Assembly (NCBI GenBank): GCA_963924555.1
Contig: OZ004589.1
Coordinates: 3,906,001-3,970,000, forward strand
Reading direction: 5' to 3'
Source: Crambe crambe
Lineage: Eukaryota > Porifera > Demospongiae > Poecilosclerida > Crambeidae
DNA length: 64,000 nt
In this document: piece after piece, positions 34,901-46,423 of the stretch
Position numbering within the stretch: position 1 is the stretch's first letter
Layout of the letters: each line of letters opens with the position of its first letter
Translations under genes and position numbers: made by a program
Notes under the pieces: model-generated
What the model saw: the letters and a program-made list of their open reading frames with translations, nothing else
Told to the model about the DNA's origin: nothing
The model's database searches: none

Positions 34901-37336
34901 ATGAGATTGGAAAGTGACTAGTAATCTTATAGCACATAATTAATTATACATAACAAATTAGTCTTTTAAAAGACAAGAATATATCAGCACAAATTTTTTT
35001 GTTATCGAAATTAATTTTCAGTATATTTATGATGGGCGAGGTTTGGAGATACTTAAGTCATACAATGGGTGTTGAGAAGTTTTCATGTCCATACAATAGC
35101 TCCCTTAATGCTTGGCATTCATTGCTTGATTGTTATTTGGCATTTTGCTTCTAAGCGCTCTTGACTGGAGCAGTCACGTCAGTAAAGGGTCAGCATGCTT
35201 GAAAATGCCATAGTTCAGTCGTTATAGCTTCACAATTTGGCCTCTATTCTGTTCTTTCGCTTATTTCCTGGCTTCTTAGATAAAAGATCACCAAGTAGGG
35301 GGTGGCCTTAGCTAGAAGTTTTGTAGGGCCATGTTTGAATTATTTACGTACGCAAAGAGATTAACATTTGACCCTAGTTGCATATGTATGTCTTCTCCTG
35401 CTATTAAACAAAGATAATTAGTTTGCAGGCTTGTTGCACTTGCAGTGACTTACTGATTGAATTGAATAATGATATAATGCTATACTATTTGACAATAATC
35501 CCAAAATCTCCTGATACGAACCTTTAACGATTTCTTTAATTCCAACAATTCATCACTTTGCTTCATGCTCTGTTCACTAATAGACACCTCTGAAATATAG
35601 TATATGTACAGATTGCAAACATTATAGGTAATGGGTGTAATTTTTTTAATTTTGAACATGACCACGAAATAAGAAATTTTCAGTATCCCAAATGCTTTAT
35701 ATGGCTACTATCGTAGCTAAGCACCTTCTTCTTCTTCTGAACTAGATGGGAGTATTTCTTCACCTGCATATAATAAATATGATCTATGTAACTTCATCCT
35801 TGCATAACCTCATCCCTTTGGCTCACTGAATTATGTACAGTTTGAAGGGGGACTTCTGAACATGCATAGCACAGAAAATTGCTACACACAGACATAATCT
35901 AACTACTGTCTCAGTCAACTGTCCTTCAAGAACTCATATATCTTACTGAACCATTATTGGAGGCTGTCTGCAGTCAGTGGACTGTTAACCCTCATAATTG
36001 TGCCACTAGTAATAAACTAAAGTGGTTTCTTGGGAGAGCTAAATTATGTATAAAGAAAGAATTCTCATGATGGATATCAAGTGGAGTTTCAAGCAGTGGG
36101 TAACAGAGTTTAACGTATGAGCTATGCATCTTCAATCACCAGCAAAATTCATGTTTTAACAATCATCAGCTGCCTCCACTTCAACCAGTGAGATATATAG
36201 CTACACAACATTATATTAGTAAAGGCTTACAGTGCTAGTGAGAGACAACACCTCAATTCACATTTTGAATATCAATAGTGAAGAAAACTGTCAGTACCGT
36301 CTTACTATTTAAAATTTCACAAATCATCTTGCAGAGCGCCAATGTCCTAGGTCTGCTCGCTCATCGCAGTTCTTCGCTGCATTACCTGTTTGGCCTAAAG
36401 ATTTTAAATGCACACAGGAAGGCTGTACAGCATTTGTTATGAATAGGAGCTGATCTTCATGAATAGGAGCTGATCTTCAGTCAATCCAATTTATGGGGCC
36501 CTCTTCCCCTACGGGGACTGCAGAAACTAGGTTGGTGACTGCTTTTAGAAGCACTCTAGAAAAGAGCAGATGCTATCTTCTAGATTATACAGTAAATATT
36601 GATTAAGAGGCTTAGGCAATGGGATGTATCTAGAGCGATAGCCATAATATGACTTAGTTATTCTGTAGTGAATACTATGGCCGGGAGTATTTTCAGTAAG
36701 GGTAATTGGGTGGCAATTAATGTGTAAAACAGGCATTGAACTATGTACGTAAGCTATAATACTAGGATGACTGTATCCTTTTTGAGAAATAGGCAGTATT
36801 AACTTGATATGATCGCACTACTTGTCTCTCTCCCACATTTATTTATGTACATGATACAGCTATACAGCTTTTAATATAGCTGATAATACTGTAGATTTCA
36901 GGATGGTTGTCCATAAGGAATGAGAAATAGGTAGTGGCTTACAAGGACCTAAGAAACCTGATCCTTTCATGTCCTATACAATCCATGCAGTTGTGTAAAT
37001 CATAGAACAAAATGTATCCACCTATTCCCCAAACCTTCCTGACAACCAACCTGCAATGGACAGTAGTACGAGATTGCAAACAACTATGAAATGTTTAGCA
37101 ACCACAGGGAGTAACTGCAAAATATCTAGCAATCACAGGGGGTAATAAAATATTATATTGTCGATTTTGTGCAAATCTGTTAAGTGTATATAAAATTCTA
37201 TGGATATGGTGTGCAAAAATGTAGGCTATGTTGAACAATCACAAACTTACCCAATATTAATCTAGCTATCTACCTAATCACCTGTTAGTCCCAACTCCTT
37301 CATAAGATCTCGCTCACTGGACTTCTGAAAGGCCAT
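28960..37336 (-). CDS. KIFC3: kinesin-14 (C-terminal motor), KIFC3-like
   Basis: Nineteen exons: 37336-37282, 35763-35725, 35589-35522, 34870-34643, 34532-34380, 34126-33998, 33853-33782, 33064-33002, 32899-32807, 32746-32702, 32508-32358, 31942-31836, 31711-31546, 31462-31335, 31280-31176, 30531-30286, 30221-30092, 29363-29166, 29105-28960; 773 residues. The first 430 residues are coiled coil. The motor is C-terminal, after the kinesin-14 neck [15 protein letters not shown] (about 436-450), with P-loop GQTGSGKT at 523-530, switch I SSSRSH, switch II DLAGSER and [12 protein letters not shown] at the end. Kinesin-14s are minus-end-directed and work in junction or Golgi transport or in spindles. 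Placement in the KIFC3/KIFC2 group rather than KIFC1 rests on motor wording and the long coil. Exon 34532-34380 uses a weak acceptor; the other joins are well supported. Confidence 0.9.
29620..29716. repeat. hairpin element in a kinesin intron
   Basis: The arm gcctcgttcccaggccttct (29622-29641) pairs with aggaaggcctgggaatgagg near the right end, and tctcatttgtagt pairs with actacaagtgaga. The loop of about 25 bases contains caaagaaaaagg. Confidence 0.8.
35764..37281. other. first intron of the kinesin gene, no other gene seen
   Basis: A 1.5 kb AT-rich intron. It includes a small direct duplication near 36440-36480 (atgaataggagctgatcttc twice) and two similar copies of aactatgaaatg/aacaatcacaggg-like text near 37080-37140. 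No coding exon of the expected phase was found. Confidence 0.5.
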
Positions 37337-37417
37337 CCTTCACTGTACCTCAGTACAGTATGGACCAAGCTCCAGGTTCCCGCCAAAAAGGGTGCGGTTT
37401 GTGCTAGTAAGAAGAAC
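37337..37417. promoter_or_regulatory. 81-base bidirectional promoter between kinesin (-) and NAE1 (+)
   Basis: Only 81 bases separate the two divergent start codons. The stretch is less AT-rich than its surroundings and contains ttcccgccaaaa, which resembles an E2F-type site. Shared promoter activity is inferred. Confidence 0.55.
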
Positions 37418-38998
37418 ATGGATGTACCATCTGAAAAATCCAAGAGGTATGACAGACAGCTAAGATTGTGGGGAGATCATGGGCAAAGTCTTTTGGAGTC
37501 TAGCCACGTTTGCCTCATTAACGCCACTGCCACTGGAACGGAGATTCTAAAAAACCTTATTCTTCCCGGTATTGGAGCGTTTACTATTGTGGATGATGGT
37601 CTTGTGAATGAGTCTGACCTAGGAGTTAATTTCTTTTTTACTTATGATTGTGTTGGTAAAAGTAGATCTCAAGTTGCGACGGGTTTACTCCAAGAATTAA
37701 ATACGGAAGTCAAGGGAAGCTTCATAGATGAAGATTTTGAGTCATTGTTGAGCACTAATGCTGATTTTTTCTCACAGTTTACTGTAGTTATAGCATCACA
37801 GCTTCATGAATCAAGCTTATTGAAACTGAGCGATATTCTTTGGAAGTCGTCTACACCTTTGATAGTATCCTCTTCATATGGTCTTATAGGCTATGTTCGA
37901 ATTGCTGTGCCCACTCATGAAATTTTTGAGTCACACCTTGACAGTTTTCATGATGATCTTAGGCTCGACTGCCCTTTTTCAGAACTAATTGAATATATGG
38001 ATAAAATCAGTCTTGCTACAATGGATGCAACTCAGCAGGGAAATATTCCTTATTTAGTAATCCTATTCAAATGTCTTCAAAAATGGAAACTGATTCATGA
38101 GAGATTCCCCAGTAATTATAAAGAGAAGAAGCAATTCAAAGTCTTTATTCAACAGGAAGTTGATGACATTTCACCAGTAGAAGATAATATCGAAGAGGCT
38201 CTTAAAAATGTGAATAATAGAATTGTCCCTACTCAAATTCCAGGCCCCGTACAAGATATATTAGAAGATCCTTTGTGTACAAACATCACACCTGAGTCAA
38301 GCGCTTTCTGGATATTGGCGAGAGCACTTCGAGAGTTTGTATATAATGAAGGCAATGGATGTTTACCACTCAGAGGTTCCATACCAGATATGACTTCCTC
38401 TTCCAGTATGTATGTGGAATTGCAGCGAGTTTATCAAGCCCGTGCCAACAAGGATGTGGATGTGGTTCTCTCTTATGTTCATCAGATTTTAAGCAATATT
38501 GGAAAGATGAAGAACACTATTTCAAGAAAAGCAGTGAGAGAATTCTGTCGTAATAGTTCATTTATAAATTTTATTACATACCGATCAATATCTGAAGAAT
38601 ATACAAATCCCAAACTGGATGAACTTCGCTCTTTTTTGGATGATCCCGACAATGATTTTGTCTATTACATTCTGCTAAGAGCTGCAGAAAAATACTACTC
38701 TATATATCAGTATTATCCAGGAGAGAAAGATGGTGCATTTGAAAGTGATGTTGCACAAATGAAAGCTGTAACTCTCGATTTCTTGTGTACCAATGGTTTG
38801 TCAACTTCCATCATATCAGATGATTATATCACTGAATTCTGTCGGTATGGAGGAAGAGACATTCATTCAGTTGCAGCTTTTATTGGTGGTGTTGTGTCTC
38901 AAGAAATCATTAAGCTAATCACACACCAATTTATTCCTTTAAATAATACTTTGATATATCATGCTGGATCATCTAAATCTATATCCCTTACACTTTAA
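37418..38998 (+). CDS. NAE1: NEDD8-activating enzyme E1 regulatory subunit (APPBP1/NAE1/ULA1)
   Basis: A single 526-residue open frame, close to the human length of 534. It opens with KSKRYDRQLRLWGDHGQ and has SHVCLINATATGTEILKNL, LPGIGAFTIVDDG and VNFFF, the diagnostic adenylation-like half of E1 enzymes that lacks the catalytic Cys domain. The end shows DIHSVAAFIGGVVSQEIIKL, as in the family. With UBA3 it forms the heterodimer that adenylates NEDD8 and passes it to UBC12, so it controls cullin-RING ligases. It is unusual for this window in having no intron, while animal NAE1 genes usually have many. It reads head to head with the kinesin gene, and its stop lies 41 bases from the PQBP1 stop on the other strand. 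Confidence 0.95.
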   Translation: MDVPSEKSKRYDRQLRLWGDHGQSLLESSHVCLINATATGTEILKNLILPGIGAFTIVDDGLVNESDLGVNFFFTYDCVGKSRSQVATGLLQELNTEVKGSFIDEDFESLLSTNADFFSQFTVVIASQLHESSLLKLSDILWKSSTPLIVSSSYGLIGYVRIAVPTHEIFESHLDSFHDDLRLDCPFSELIEYMDKISLATMDATQQGNIPYLVILFKCLQKWKLIHERFPSNYKEKKQFKVFIQQEVDDISPVEDNIEEALKNVNNRIVPTQIPGPVQDILEDPLCTNITPESSAFWILARALREFVYNEGNGCLPLRGSIPDMTSSSSMYVELQRVYQARANKDVDVVLSYVHQILSNIGKMKNTISRKAVREFCRNSSFINFITYRSISEEYTNPKLDELRSFLDDPDNDFVYYILLRAAEKYYSIYQYYPGEKDGAFESDVAQMKAVTLDFLCTNGLSTSIISDDYITEFCRYGGRDIHSVAAFIGGVVSQEIIKLITHQFIPLNNTLIYHAGSSKSISLTL

Positions 38999-39039
38999 TT
39001 GAAATTATTATGATAAATTATTACTGTTGTGGTATGTTG

Positions 39040-41820
39040 TCACGACTGTTCTGATTGCTTGTTAGCCCTGAGGATATCACCTGGACTAGGATAAGGTCTT
39101 TGCTGATAAAGAGGCCCATTGGCTGTAGTGTCCACTCCAGTTTTAGCATCACTTACTCCTTCTAACCCAGACTTCCATGTTCCTCTGTACACAAGCAGCC
39201 ATATAGCAAGTATCCATAACAACAGTGAAAGAGAAAATTCACCTTGGAGTGTCAGAATAAGAGGCTGGATCCATGGGGTCCAAGTCATCAGAACTCTGTG
39301 GCTTGTAACCTAAAAAAAAATTACATGTGATACACTTTGGGCACATGTGTATGGATTGATAATTGGCACAGTATTTCAAATAAGAAAAGCTACATTTAGT
39401 ATGTAGTAATGGGACTAAATGTAATACTTACGTCCTTTTCTCTCAGACTTATTATAGGGAGCATAGCGTTTGAGATCTCTGGTAGTAACTAAGGATGGAG
39501 TAGAGCCAATATTTTTCTAGAGGATGGATACAATAATCATTATGCAATTTTGAATGTCCTGATATACCTTATCTGAAGGTATTTTTTCTTCATCATTATG
39601 AGGTTTCAGTATCTGAGCTACATATAAAAAAGAGATAATATATAGTCCTGCAACACTACACATATGCTTACAGCCAGGAGGAGGATGCCATGACACTTCA
39701 TTTGATTTTGTATTCCAGTAGTATGAATGTCCCCTATACAAAATATGAAATGGCAACCAAAAATAATTATTGAATTGGGAGTGCTTCAACTACTCATTGC
39801 TGCTGCTGTTGAGTACTCTCTGAAAGAAAAAGGGCTTAACGTTGCTTCAAGTACTTCTATCAGAGAGTTAGCACTCTCTATGTAGGGATGGAAGGTCAAT
39901 GGTATATTCTCTTCTACCGGCCCCTATTCTACAAGGCTACACTGAATTTCTTCGTCTAGGGGAAATGTTTACAAGGGTACACTCCCTACATAACCTTTTC
40001 ATTTAGAAGAAATTTTCTGTGCTACTCGTTTAATTAAACATAGTACTGTCACACACACACACACAAAAAAAGACTATCTTGAGGCAGTATGGGAAGATCT
40101 ACCCTTTCAATTACTAACTCAGGATGGATGACTACATCTAGCTATCACCAGTATTATGGTAAAATGAAATGATAGAGCTCTAAAACGCAGAAATCTTGGA
40201 CACATGATTTATATATAACAGCATGCAAGGCTGAGTTTCCATATGCTACAATTTACCCACCCACTCACACATTATGATAACAACATACGTTTTTTTATCT
40301 GTAGCTTTCTTCCAATAAGCTGGTAAAATGAGGGTTGGAATTGGTTCTGTCTACATACATATATACATACAGGAAAATAAGATTATCTCATAATAATAAT
40401 TTCAGACAGTGCACAACTGTAGGATCAGTGTGGATTGTACTATAGGCATATTGAAAACCCTTTAGGATCAAGATACCAAAGTTACCTTGCATAGGTAACT
40501 AATACAGGGACAATTATAATAATCGACATCGGATAAATGACCAGGCAAACTGCAGTTTGTCTGGCCATTTTCCTGTTAGTCTAAAGTTGTTATAGCTATG
40601 CAAATTTCACAATAAAATCAGTGCAGACTCAAGTTATCAAGACCTATTGAAGTAGAGTGGCTAATAAGCAATACTGCATCACCAGACCACTAAGTATTGT
40701 GCAATTAATTTTCTTCAACTAGGTCTTGCCCTGCCCTCAGATAAATCAAAAATCAGTGTATCATGTTGACTTTTAAAATTTTTTTGAAGTTTTGAAGTTT
40801 AGCTCCTACTAGCACTGGAATTATTATACCCTACCACTACCATAACATCAATGAGACATACCCTCTCTTTGCTCCATCTTTCTCTACAATATGGTGTACA
40901 TTCATGATAAGAATTCCACTTATTGGGACAGCAAAATTCATCACCTACAAGCATGAAAATGACTCAGTGGTAAAATCACCACTACATCACTACAGATGAC
41001 CTAGTAACCCTAGTCTTGCATAGCCAGATCCTTTACCAACTCAAGGAGGGTATAGCAGATTGGTCCATTATTTCTTCGGACCGAATAAGTGGGTGAAAAC
41101 TATTAGATAGTGTACAGTGTCATAGATAATCTATACTACATACATGGGATAGGAAACAGCTGGATTAACCCTCTCAATCTTTGACCTGGATTTAATCACG
41201 TGCGATTTAACCCTTCAATGGTAAAATTGGTGTGCAAGATCCAGACTGCTGCAAGTAGTTTGGTTTTTCTGAATGGCTGTTGGCTCAAATACAGACCATT
41301 GTATGTAAAGGTGGTACTAAAAGCTTAATTAGACCAGGTGATTTTATGGTTTGCATTTCCACCATTTTCGTAGCAGTGATGGTTTCAAGGTATAGAATTG
41401 AGTGAGCAAATAAACTAATAATAAGCCATAAGAATATATATTGGTGTGATAAGCAATAATGATATTCATAACCATGCAGCTCAACGCTTGGCTAGTTTTT
41501 GGTCTAGGAGCTGATTAAGAACCAAGTTTACCCCTCCTTGAGTTGGTAAAGGGTCTGGTTACGTGCGACCCAACCCTTGCTTGTGCAGTACAAAAAGAGG
41601 TACCACCTGCATGTACACAAAATGACTCGGTGATATAGGCAGAGGAGATGCCCCTATTCAATAGCTACAGATAATCCCCATATTCCATAACGTCTTCCTC
41701 CGCCTATGCCCGCCGGGTGGTAGTAGCTTCTGCTACAGAGTACTTCTTAATACCTTTTACTACTTTTTTTAGAAGACCTCTCTTGGTTAGACGAGCTTGC
41801 AATTCTGTAGTCAATGGCAT
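39040..41820 (-). CDS. PQBP1: polyglutamine-binding protein 1 homologue (WW domain, splicing factor)
   Basis: Nine exons: 41820-41754, 40944-40862, 40350-40289, 39817-39794, 39733-39672, 39617-39568, 39516-39432, 39309-39243, 39184-39040; 214 residues (human 265). The N-terminus [17 protein letters not shown] matches human MPLPVALQTRLAKRGIL. Next come a Cys-rich [15 protein letters not shown] block, a WW domain ([27 protein letters not shown]) split over exons 3-5, and the conserved unstructured tail: [47 protein letters not shown]. That tail binds the U5 spliceosomal protein TXNL4A in humans. The family works in pre-mRNA splicing and, in mammals, in cGAS-linked sensing. The Arg/Asp repeat region of vertebrates is missing. 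Exon 4 has only 24 bases and was placed by phase. Confidence 0.9.
41013..41578. mobile_element. MITE-like element with about 30-base inverted ends
   Basis: The left end agccagatcctttaccaact plus caaggaggg pairs with the right end cctccttgagttggtaaagg plus gtctggtta. The element is about 560 bases and non-coding, and sits in PQBP1 intron 1. The ggtaaagggt/accctttacc motif recurs near 43802 and 45232. Confidence 0.7.
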
Positions 41821-42400
41821 TCTGTAGCAGCAGATTGATGTAGTGCTCACTTCGCATAATGGAGCACACCATGCCGGAATTGGCGATTCTTACCTACCAT
41901 TTCATGACGAGCTAGTGAACGAACCGCTTGACGAGATTTCTTTTGGTGAGTCTCTGTATGTTACATTATACCTCCTAGATATTCATTAACTAGGTAAAGT
42001 CGGTAAAACAATTATTTTGAAAGAGCAAGGGGTCCTGGCACCAAGTTTGATCATCAGCTCTAGTTCCTCCTTTCCTTTCATGAGCCCTACACATCTTATG
42101 CACAAGCATTATGGATGTATGAGAAAGGAGAGTTCAAATCTCAGAACTTTGGAAGGAGATATAATGTGAAATTAATAGGAAGTCCATAACAACAAAAAAA
42201 TCCAAGCAAAATTGATATGCTGCGTGACAAATTGATAAAATGGCGATAAAATTGCAAAAGAGTGCAATTTGCCATTCTTGAAATGGCAATAAAGTTGCAA
42301 CCGAGTGCAATTTGCCATTCTCACTACGAATGATAAAATTTCACACATGCTCAATAGAACTAATAAAATTATGACATGTAGGCGGAATCTTCGTTCTCAC

Positions 42401-42662
42401 TTTCTTAGGACAGACATGGAGAGTAGGCTTTTAGTTTTTGCACAATAGTTTCAACTTCTGGAATCTGTTTGTAGACTACTGTATTTTTATTTGCAGTCCA
42501 TGCCCAAACGTTTCATCTGCTCTTAGTTTCTTGGTACAGACATGGAGAATAGGCTTTTAGTTTTGGCACAATAGTTGCAACTTCTGGAATCTGTTTGTAG
42601 ACTACTCTGTGTTTTTATTTGCAATTCATCCGGTCCATGCCCAAACGTTTCATCTGCTCTTC
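42401..42662. repeat. tandem duplication, unit about 130 bases
   Basis: Copy 1 (42401-42536) and copy 2 (42537-42662) share acagacatggaga.taggct, cttctggaatctgtttgtag and ccatgcccaaacgtttcatc, with small substitutions and indels. Confidence 0.9.
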
Positions 42663-43229
42663 CACATTCAGTAGTTTCCTGCTGCTCTTCCAGCTGTGGT
42701 GAGGCACACTGAATCGACAACAGAAATGATGATTCCATGCTAACTGTTCACACACATAACCAATCAGCACGCTATTCAACCTTTTTTTCACTGCAAATAT
42801 GTAATAGCAAGCTGATTGGTCTGTGGCAGGAAATATCAAATCCATTTCATTTATTATAGGGAACAGTGTAGCAGGTGTTTGAAATTCAGTGCTCTGCCAT
42901 CAAATGTCAGGTTAACATGATAGCAAGTATATTAAAGACCAACCCTTGGCCCATGCATGATTTTTGTTTGTTTGTTTGTTTGTTTGTTTTGATTTGAATA
43001 AGATAGCACAGTATTTGCCTTGACGAGGCACTGTGCCAAGTGGTACATACATCTTAATAGTGGTGCATGCGCTCTCACAGAAGTACATTCCTGTTGTGCA
43101 CCATGTACGCATGCGCAAGCAGAAACAGCAATGATTCTGAGGAATGCCTGCAAGTACAAGCTATATGCATATCTCAGGGAGCGAACCAAAAGACAAGTGA
43201 GAATATTCTGATCATAGACAACAAAGGTT

Positions 43230-43440
43230 ACAGTGAGTAAGTAATCATTTGAGGCAGAGAGGAAGAGATTGAGAAAGTCAATTAGTCAGGCAGCCAAGAA
43301 CAGGGAGATCAGGCCCAGTGAGCAGTAAGACTGCAGGAGCAGTGAGACCATTGACTACAGGCCAGATTAACACGTAAGACTGCAAGAAAGCCCAAGCAGC
43401 AAGACATCAGGAAGCCAAGAACTTGACCGACCTAGGTTAA
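43230..43440. repeat. possible relative of the dispersed repeat at 14812
   Basis: The Ala/Gly-rich-looking DNA here includes agaaagcccaagcagcaaga, close to agaaagcctaagcagcaaga at 14948. Similarity outside this core is weak. Confidence 0.35.
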
Positions 43441-43829
43441 AACACAGCATGGAACTGATGGAAAAAAGTTACATCTTTAGGGATGATAATGTGCATGCAC
43501 ATTCAGTCATTCCACTAACACAGACATACTTCAAGAGTAAACAGTAACTAATATCCAGAGAGTGAGGGCTACTAAGTACCATCTTGAAGCTCTACACCTG
43601 AGGGGTATTGTTCAAATTGAAGTAAAGGTCAGGTCCTAACTGTCCGAGTGCCTTCGTGGACGACTCAAATTCTCAAACGCTTCATAAACAGCACAGTCAG
43701 TTTATACACTTTGTAGATGCTATGTAGACAACGACACTAGAACATTTCGTATTAGTTTATACACTGCACAAGAAAAAAACTGAGTCTTGTTAAACTTATT
43801 TGGTAAAGGGTCGTTTTCGCTCGAAAAGT

Positions 43830-44280
43830 GAGAGGAAAACATTTCTTCTAAATGAAAGAGTGATGTAGACTTGAGTACATGACTATAAAAAGTACGGAAA
43901 CAAGGTGGGGTAGCTTGCTAGCTATGTACTGCATTTGCTCTGCTAACTTTCACAGAATTGACAAACCCTATTTCGCTGCATGGACTGCATTTGTGCTCTG
44001 CTAATTGTCATAAAATTGACATTAGCCCTACATTGCTGCAAGGTGTAGCCAAAAAGGATAATATGGCAGCAGCGATGTAGGGTTTATGTCATTCTATGAC
44101 AGTTAGCAGAGCACAAATGCAGTCCATGCAGCAATGTAGGGTTTGTCAATTCTGTGACAGTTAGCAGAGCAAATGCAGTACATAGCCAGCAAGCTACCCC
44201 ACCTTGTTTCCGTACTTTTTATAATCATGTACTCAAGCTTACATCACTCATTCATTTAGAAGAAATGCTTTTCCTCTCAT
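43830..44280. mobile_element. 450-base palindrome (foldback element) with internal sub-repeats
   Basis: The left arm (43830-44041) and right arm (44067-44280) are about 90% reverse-complementary, with a loop of about 25 bases. Shared blocks include catttcttctaaatga, aaaaagtacggaaacaaggt and ggggtagcttgct. Each arm also carries two tandem units of about 60 bases with tgctctgctaact, acagaattgacaaacccta and cattgctgca. There is no coding capacity. It is typical of a foldback or MITE insertion. Confidence 0.9.
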
Positions 44281-44954
44281 ACAAATTTAGTAGCCCTTTT
44301 GAAGGCCATGGTGTCCTCTAACCGACCAATCAGATTGCTAAATAGAACACAGCAATTCACGACAGAAGAGTTCTGCTCATTTAAACAATTATTATGACTC
44401 TCCATCAACAGTATATGGCTACTGTCATGGTAAATTGCTCTGTTTATGGAAAGATCTCTAGTGCTGATAAGTTCTCCTCATTCAGCATAGCTATATGTTC
44501 TAGATGTAGACTCCCAATCTTGGTAGATCCCTCAGTCTATTATTTAGACTATGGTTGGCAGTCAGTTTAATATGCATGATCATTGTAATGACTACAATAT
44601 GTACCTAAAACCCTTGGCACCACCCTTACTGCACTTGGGATGCTACAGCCCAGGGCCCTTAGTTGTAGTCGGTCTCAGTGTCTAACTAAAATGATAACCA
44701 TGTATTCAGAACACATCTATATAACATTTCTAAGCAGTTTCACAAGTTAGCACTAAGCCATGGTTATGGAATCCTGTTGGTCAAGATGTCCCATAGTATA
44801 ATAATCATGTACCTTCTGAGTTACAGGTCTGGATTTTTCCCCTAGGAAATAAGCTTATACATGTGCAATATAATTTTTGTGATGACATTTCATGTGCACG
44901 TGTGTGTGATTTGAAATTTGAACTCGAAGATCATATGTTATTCATCTTGGCACT

Positions 44955-45156
44955 GTATCAGTGGCGAGACAAAAAGCTTATTGCTAGGATTAGAAGAGTG
45001 AAAATCAGAAGACACCAAAACAAGACTTACTTCTAGCTTACCTAGCTTGTAGGTCGTATCAGTGGCGAGACAAAAAGCTTATTGCTAGGATTAGAAGAGT
45101 GAAAATCAGAAGACACCAAAACAAGACTTACTTCTAGCTTACCTAGCTTGTAGGTC
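44955..45156. repeat. exact 101-base tandem duplication
   Basis: The two copies, 44955-45055 and 45056-45156, appear identical. They start gtatcagtggcgagac and end gcttgtaggtc. The duplication is either very young or an assembly artefact. Confidence 0.9.
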
Positions 45157-45906
45157 ATCCCCTATATATCTAAGAACCCAGAGAGTAAGCTATGAACAAT
45201 GAAAATAAGCCAACTGCCAGAAAGCTTGTCAACCCTTTACCAACTTTAAGCGTTGAAGAGTAGCTTGCCCCAGTCAGAAAATAGAAGGCTAGCATGCAAT
45301 TAGGGATGACTGTTATATGGACATGAAAACTTCTCAACAGCCATTGTATCACTTAAGCATCACCCATCACAAATGTATCATACAATGAACATATTATGTG
45401 ATGATGATTGTAAAAATTACTACTTCTCTACAGTTTTATACAGAGCTTATGATAACATCCTGACACCTTGACATTTTCCGGCCAATATTGGCATATTATT
45501 TGTTTGTCAGGACAAAAGTACTGGTCAAAATGTACAGTGATGCATCCAGTTATATGTTAAGACAAACTATTTTGTGGAGATAGCACGGTCAATATCAATT
45601 TCTTATCTTAAGCACTGGTATTTAATACAACATATTGATGTACAAGTCAGCTGGTATATAATCTTGTCCAGGAAGGGGATGGCACTAGAGCTGTTGCCCA
45701 GAGAACTGTCAAGGCTTCTTTGGAAACATTGTGCTGAGACATTCTAGTCTTTAACTTTTGACTAATCACTGCTGATCACACTTCTCTATTACCTCCTACC
45801 GTATACGAGTTAAATTTGGTGGTGCATTAAATTTGACGGTTTGGTGGTCTCTCTTGGAACTGCCAATAAAAATGTCCGCCATTATCATATCTATAGCTAT
45901 AGCTAT

Positions 45907-45924
45907 GGGGGGGGGGGGGGGGGG
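45907..45924. repeat. G18 homopolymer
   Basis: A run of 18 G lies in otherwise AT-rich sequence, followed by a short G-rich stretch. Confidence 0.95.
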
Positions 45925-46423
45925 CTGGCCCGGGGTGGGGCTCGGTGTATCTTGCGCATGCAGCAAGCAATGAGCTGCACGCTCAAGATCAAGACTACTT
46001 GATTAGCTAGCTAGTTTCATTTCCAGCTGTTTTGTGATCATGATGGCTCTTCGAAAGTTCATGAAGAAGGAGGAAAGAGAGTGTTTCCTTGACGGAACCT
46101 CAGTTAAAAGAGATAGATCGTGAAGTGAAGAGGACTGAGCAAACTAGCTAAAGAAAAAGAAAGGGAAGCAGCATGCGCAATAATGCGCCGCCGCCGCCAA
46201 TAATAATGTCCGCCAAAAGCCTTCTTGGGTACAAACGCCAAATAAAACTTCCGCCAAAATTAACTCATATATGGTATATTGCACAATTTTATGCATTTTC
46301 ACATATGCACACATGCAGGGCCTTTGTTTGTTTGTTTGTTCATAGTATCCGGGAAAGAAGTTAAGTTTTAAGTTATCTAATGAATCCTTCATCTGCTAAT
46401 AACTGTTATTATAGATACACACT

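Larger units (their letters stand above)
41821..46423. other. repeat-rich intergenic block
   Basis: This 4.6 kb block lies between the PQBP1 start and the KANK-like start codon. It holds direct duplications at 42401-42662 and 44955-45156, a long palindrome at 43830-44280 and a G-run at 45907-45924. A short open stretch at 41846-41944 ends in an ideal donor (GTGAGT) but has no suitable start codon; it may be a 5' exon of a transcript divergent from PQBP1. No protein-coding gene was supported. Confidence 0.55.

Noticed and set aside
41846-41944. Candidate first exon of a plus-strand gene ending in GTGAGT
   Set aside because: No start codon in the open frame and no downstream exon recognised; kept only as a note in the intergenic entry.
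46173-46392. Short open frames just upstream of the KANK-like start
   Set aside because: No family likeness; they are 5' UTR or intergenic sequence.
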